This document shows, in pieces, positions 21,801 through 23,998 of a DNA stretch of 23,998 nt (positions are counted from its first letter, which is position 1; each line of letters begins with the position of its first letter). A program made the translations under genes and the position numbers. The DNA is from Lentisphaerota bacterium. Lineage in GTDB: Bacteria; Verrucomicrobiota; Kiritimatiellia; JAAZAB01. The stretch is from NCBI GenBank assembly GCA_016182435.1, contig JACPGN010000089.1, forward strand, positions 1 through 23,998, written 5' to 3'. Under the pieces are notes generated by a model that was not told the DNA's origin, did not search any database, and saw nothing but the letters and a program-made list of their open reading frames with translations.

Positions 21801-21984
21801 GCTTTTCCGCCGAGTCCAGCTTGCAGTGTGGCGGTGGCACTACAACGGCCGAATTGCTGGTTACAGGGAGATTTTGCAGGGGCAGGCGCGGCGCCGGCAC
21901 AGACTCCATATCCGGGCGAGGCTTGCTACCCATGCCGGCGGCCATGGCGGCGAAGAAGTCCTTGACAAACTTTGACTCACTCAT
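18859..21984 (-). CDS. Glycoside hydrolase family 2 enzyme (beta-galactosidase/glucuronidase-like)
   Basis: About 1041 aa from ATG 21984 (MSESKFVKDFF; an in-frame ATG at 22035 adds 17 residues). Domain order: sugar-binding jelly roll (~100-230: WAGYYRASFSVDEAWL, VNGAFVGRHEG), Ig-like domain (~260-375), TIM barrel (~380-690), then beta-sandwich and a C-terminal Rossmann/GATase1-like domain (~840-970: RVAILGHKGG, AAYVEAGGTLLGL). Predicted acid/base is Glu504 in SSLINEPF; predicted nucleophile is Glu597 in GVGEYGAEAL. Both catalytic residues of GH2 are present, so it should be an active retaining exo-glycosidase; the sugar is unknown. No signal peptide is visible, suggesting cytoplasmic action on imported oligosaccharides. 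The 234-nt region to the divergent YjbQ gene should hold its promoter, but I see no clear one. Confidence 0.88.
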   Translation of the reverse strand: MSESKFVKDFFAAMAAGMGSKPRPDMESVPAPRLPLQNLPVTSNSAVVVPPPHCKLDSAEKLAARVTELRRHYEPFLRDGTPPNHKTRPRLALNRFEFRLETPDDRKDAQRPYTDAGNWKTVSIPHYRGPIGPWAGYYRASFSVDEAWLAGGRVWLRFQAVDYLCEVFVNGAFVGRHEGLFAPFGFDITDRLRPNGSQVLLVRVENDAIQMGIEGFCRPYQPVPEHHQLDGDKVYGGTGQGWDSPNGWTHCPPGAGIWQPVTLESCPTTAIHDLFVRPFPEEKKAELWLETYRSDYNRVPTAAELTVYPNNFEGEPIPIGRHDLNPAGPKVSIYKLFFDMPVFRWWTPNEPHLYTLRVRLICEDKHGRTEDVRDVHFGMRSFIQDTTPPRRGTFYLNGDPLILRGTNEMGNLSVPIQQGNPEQTIEDLLIGKAAHINFWRITQRPVQREVYDLCDRLGVLFQTDLPMFAGLRHSCVEETARQAGEMERLIRSHPAAVISSLINEPFSAAGQSDRRHRRVARETLEDFFEVCINYTRLYNPDRVIKCVDGDYDPPPRHGMLDQHAYVCMHEDHGVEVGKLHKGELFDIKKGWRCGVGEYGAEALEPLATMRKRYPAEWLPDRDDDPGWTPERIPWCQAWGWHHQWYDRQDTIKDWIAATHHHQAWAVRFMHEAFRRRVDIINSTALHLLINAWPNNWLKALCSVEREPLPGYFAYADANTPLAVNLRTDRHAITGGKPLNVELWVLNDRPTVPEHPRIVYWIIQDGKTQLINTRDARINPVASNFQGRLQWPTPQVKAPTPLAVYASLLDNNGTVVHDSTLRLTVFPEADHELMARRRVAILGHKGGRAWQLAMAFGGHPVPWSKQTTGTDLVIADRADALADMGRDLAAYVEAGGTLLGLAQAAGATWQIGRHSISVRPLSGHQFVSRKTGHPVVGGLDPFYFSLWYDHAQDRIAHLIEAGLQGDDLRPITLTGTGIWYTQREEIPAGAEKRIGAGCVIVDQVLAPERMAAEPRAALYLERLLTYALHIRDSSITSHPKDA

Positions 21985-22218
21985 GTGATCCGGCATTTCC
22001 TCTATGGTCTGCGCCCCGCGGTCATCGTGGGCCACTCAGTCTCATCAACCAATAGTGTTTCATCTCAGGCCGCACTATCAAGCCTTTTTACGGCTCCCGT
22101 TCACATCAATGTTATTGGCTTGTGCGAATCCGGGGTCAAGGTCCTTTTGTTGTTTCTTTCTCCCGTCCCCATTCTATTATACGTAATCGAATTGATTTTC
22201 TAACGGGAAGGAGGGGTG

Positions 22219-22635
22219 ATGAAGTCTTATCGCAAAGAACTCTGGTTTGAGATTCCGAGCAGACGCGGTTTCGTCAACATCACGCCACAAGTGGAGCAAT
22301 GCCTGACGGCCAGCGGGATCCGCGAAGGGCTGCTCCTGGTGAACGCCATGCACATTACCGCCAGCGTGTTCATTAACGATGACGAAAGCGGTCTACACGC
22401 CGATTTCGAGAAATGGCTGGAAAAACTGGCGCCGGAGAAGCCCTATGCCCAGTACCGGCATAACGGCGCCGAAGATAATGCCGATGCCCACCTGAAGCGC
22501 ACGATCATGGGCCGCGAGGTCGTCGTGGCCGTAACCGGCGGCCAGCTCGACTTCGGACCCTGGGAGCAGATCTTCTACGGCGAATTCGACGGCCGACGCC
22601 GCAAGCGCGTGCTGGTCAAAATCATCGGTGAATAA
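22219..22635 (+). CDS. YjbQ/UPF0047 family protein (secondary thiamine-phosphate synthase)
   Basis: 138 aa, the full length of the YjbQ family. Diagnostic segments: [21 protein letters not shown], the His-containing [33 protein letters not shown], and the C-terminal [16 protein letters not shown]. Members have weak thiamine-phosphate synthase activity, but the physiological function is not settled. Start: AAGGAGG (22208-22214) precedes ATG 22219 by 4 nt; a GTG at 22216 is too close to the site. It is transcribed divergently from the GH2 gene. A TATTAT box (22175-22180) could be its -10, with a poor -35 (TTGTTT, 19 nt upstream). A hairpin-rich repeat starts 6 nt after the stop. Confidence 0.9.
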   Translation: MKSYRKELWFEIPSRRGFVNITPQVEQCLTASGIREGLLLVNAMHITASVFINDDESGLHADFEKWLEKLAPEKPYAQYRHNGAEDNADAHLKRTIMGREVVVAVTGGQLDFGPWEQIFYGEFDGRRRKRVLVKIIGE

Positions 22636-22640
22636 ATCAA

Positions 22641-22773
22641 GTGGCACGGCAGCCTGCCATAAAGCACGCTGAAAGCGTGCCACATAATAGCCCAGGGCAA
22701 CGCCCTGGGTAGCCTTTGTGGCAAAAATGTTTTGGCCTTCATGCCCCCGATTGCCGAAGTCGTGGGGTGCATG
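22641..22773. repeat. Hairpin-rich dispersed-repeat-like region
   Basis: Three inverted repeats in a row lie between the YjbQ and ATPase genes. GCACGCT/AGCGTGC (22664-22680, loop GAA) is also pairable as GTGGCACG (22641-22648) with CGTGCCAC (22675-22682). CCCAGGGC/GCCCTGGG (22691-22709) has loop AAC. CATGCCCC (22740-22747) pairs with GGGGTGCATG (22764-22773) around one bulge. The arrangement resembles REP/BIME-type extragenic repeats. It may also terminate the two convergent genes. Confidence 0.6.
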
Positions 22774-22799
22774 GGAATGGCCGGTGGAGCAGCCCCGGA

Positions 22800-23998
22800 C
22801 TACATCCCCTTCGGAAGGTAGTCCGCTATGTTTTCCACGCTCAGTCCCAGCCATTCGGGGTGATGGCGGGGATAGGAGGCAATTAGCCCTTGAGCCCGAT
22901 GCTTCAGTTTCTCCCCGCTCAGCTTCGACTTGTTTAACTTGATGTCGGCAATCGCGATCGTCTTCTTCATGTCGTTGAGCGCAACCAAATCAATCTCGTT
23001 CTGGTTGCCCCGTTCCCAGTAGGAGCCGATGCGATTGTAGTTTCCGGTCTCAGCCAGCAGTTCATGGAAGCACTTCTCCAGAAGAAGCCCGCAGTGGCCC
23101 GAATAGTCCCGCTGGATGACCTCCCGGACATAGGCGAAGTTGCCGGTCTCGATGGCGGAACGGTTGCGGTAAATGAAGCGGAACCAGAAGTTCAAGAAGT
23201 TGTCGGTGATTCGGTACTTCTGGAGTCGGGAATTGGGTTTGGCGTTGATCGGCTTGTGCCTGGAGATGATGCCGAAGGTGTTCTCCAGCCGATCCAAGTA
23301 GCCGCCGATGTCCGCCTCCAGAATGGACTGCATCTCCATCCGCGCGGTCTTGCCGAGCGAGATCAGTTCCAGAATTGAGAAGTAGGTGCCGTAGTCCTTG
23401 CCGAACTCTTCGATCAGCAGGTTGCGTCCTTCGTTGAGCAAGGGGGAGTCGGCCTGCAGGACGAAATCCATCATCCGCTCGAAGGTCAGGGCGGAGTTAG
23501 CGACGAGCAGATCCAGATACTTCGGCATGCCGCCCGTCAGGACGTAGCAATCGAAGAGAGCCTTCATGCCCGTCGCGCCGTGATCGCCCAAGACCTTGTG
23601 AATCGTCCGTATGGCGAAGGGCTTGAGGGCGAGGATGCGATCCGCCCTGCCGAACAGGGGCTCCTTCTTCTCTTCGAAGATCCGATGCATCAGGGAATAG
23701 ACCGACCCGATACAGATCAGATTCAGGCGGCACTTGCCCTTGTTGATGTCCCAAAGGCGCTGAATTTCGGAGTAGACGGCGGGGTTGACTTGGAGGAACT
23801 CCTGAAACTCGTCCACGATCAGCGTGAACGGCTCCTTCTTCGAGAGTTCCAGCAATAGGCGGAAAATATCCCGGAACGTCTTGATCTCGCCGACAACCGG
23901 CACGTCGAACTGTCGCTGAATATCCTCCAGATACTCCGAGCAGAGGAGGGGTTCGGACTTCTTGGAGACAAACAGGTAGAGATGCCTGCGGGATTGGG
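22800..23998 (-). CDS. AAA-family ATPase with C-terminal DUF234 PD-(D/E)XK-like domain (5' end beyond the window)
   Basis: At least 399 codons; the reading frame stays open to the window edge (RRHLYLFVSKKSEPLL...), so an apparent start at 23903 is not the true one. Seen: Walker B LIVDEFQEF, sensor-like LNLICIGSVYSLM, the LTGGMPKYLDLL motif after the AAA core, a winged-helix-like middle (YGTYFSILELISLGKTARMEMQ, YRITDNFLNFWFRFIYRN), and a C-terminal nuclease-like motif GNQNEIDLVALND...ADIKLNK (E-x-D...D-x-K). The Walker A loop must lie outside the window. These DUF234-type ATPases are common in archaea and anaerobic bacteria, occur as scattered accessory genes, and have no well-established function. 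Convergent to the YjbQ gene, with repeats between. Confidence 0.85.
   Translation of the reverse strand, partial: QSRRHLYLFVSKKSEPLLCSEYLEDIQRQFDVPVVGEIKTFRDIFRLLLELSKKEPFTLIVDEFQEFLQVNPAVYSEIQRLWDINKGKCRLNLICIGSVYSLMHRIFEEKKEPLFGRADRILALKPFAIRTIHKVLGDHGATGMKALFDCYVLTGGMPKYLDLLVANSALTFERMMDFVLQADSPLLNEGRNLLIEEFGKDYGTYFSILELISLGKTARMEMQSILEADIGGYLDRLENTFGIISRHKPINAKPNSRLQKYRITDNFLNFWFRFIYRNRSAIETGNFAYVREVIQRDYSGHCGLLLEKCFHELLAETGNYNRIGSYWERGNQNEIDLVALNDMKKTIAIADIKLNKSKLSGEKLKHRAQGLIASYPRHHPEWLGLSVENIADYLPKGM

Overview
The window looks like a GC-rich, Gram-negative chromosome from the PVC superphylum, most like Lentisphaerota/Kiritimatiellota/Verrucomicrobiota. This is an inference from gene content: the lpxI - Gfo/Idh/MocA oxidoreductase - lpxB lipid A order, a URO-D-type methyltransferase, a large beta-helix/FG-GAP surface protein, and many short low-complexity inverted repeats between and inside genes. 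No rRNA, tRNA, CRISPR array, transposase or integrase gene was found.

Layout. 54-1004 (-): stand-alone Fe-S PD-(D/E)XK nuclease. 1254-3145 (+): lpxI, then an oxidoreductase gene broken by a frameshift. 3146-3726: half of a long direct repeat, a possible structured leader and a small ORF. 3727-8339 (+): tight four-gene cassette encoding an M20-fold protein that has lost its metal ligands, a glucosyl-3-phosphoglycerate synthase, a GT-B glycosyltransferase and a HAD-fold protein. 8303-8493: second half of the direct repeat. 8524-10770 (+): lpxB and a GT2 glycosyltransferase. 10856-12807 (+): URO-D-family methyltransferase, DUF2007-like protein, small two-helix membrane protein. 12914-17712 (-): giant secreted protein and a small unknown protein. 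17884-21984 (-): homocysteine S-methyltransferase and a glycoside hydrolase family 2 enzyme. 22219-22635 (+): YjbQ-type protein. 22800 to the end (-): DUF234-type AAA ATPase, cut by the window edge.

Functional links. lpxI and lpxB belong to one lipid A pathway. The four-gene cassette between them fits synthesis of a glycosyl-glycerate (GpgS, then a second glycosyltransferase, then a phosphatase-like HAD), with a probable pseudoenzyme as first gene. The URO-D protein and the homocysteine methyltransferase could both serve methyl transfer, but no corrinoid protein is present here.

The most unusual property is architectural. Several modules are bordered by duplicated 3' ends of neighbouring genes. 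A ~190 bp repeat carrying the oxidoreductase 3' end flanks the glycosyl-glycerate cassette. Three copies of the last ~20 codons of a homocysteine methyltransferase gene lie at 10778, 12830 and 17884. A displaced 3' end of a GT2 gene lies behind the URO-D gene. Short repeats have also become coding sequence in at least three proteins: the LpxI tail, the GT2 tail, and two places in the giant surface protein.
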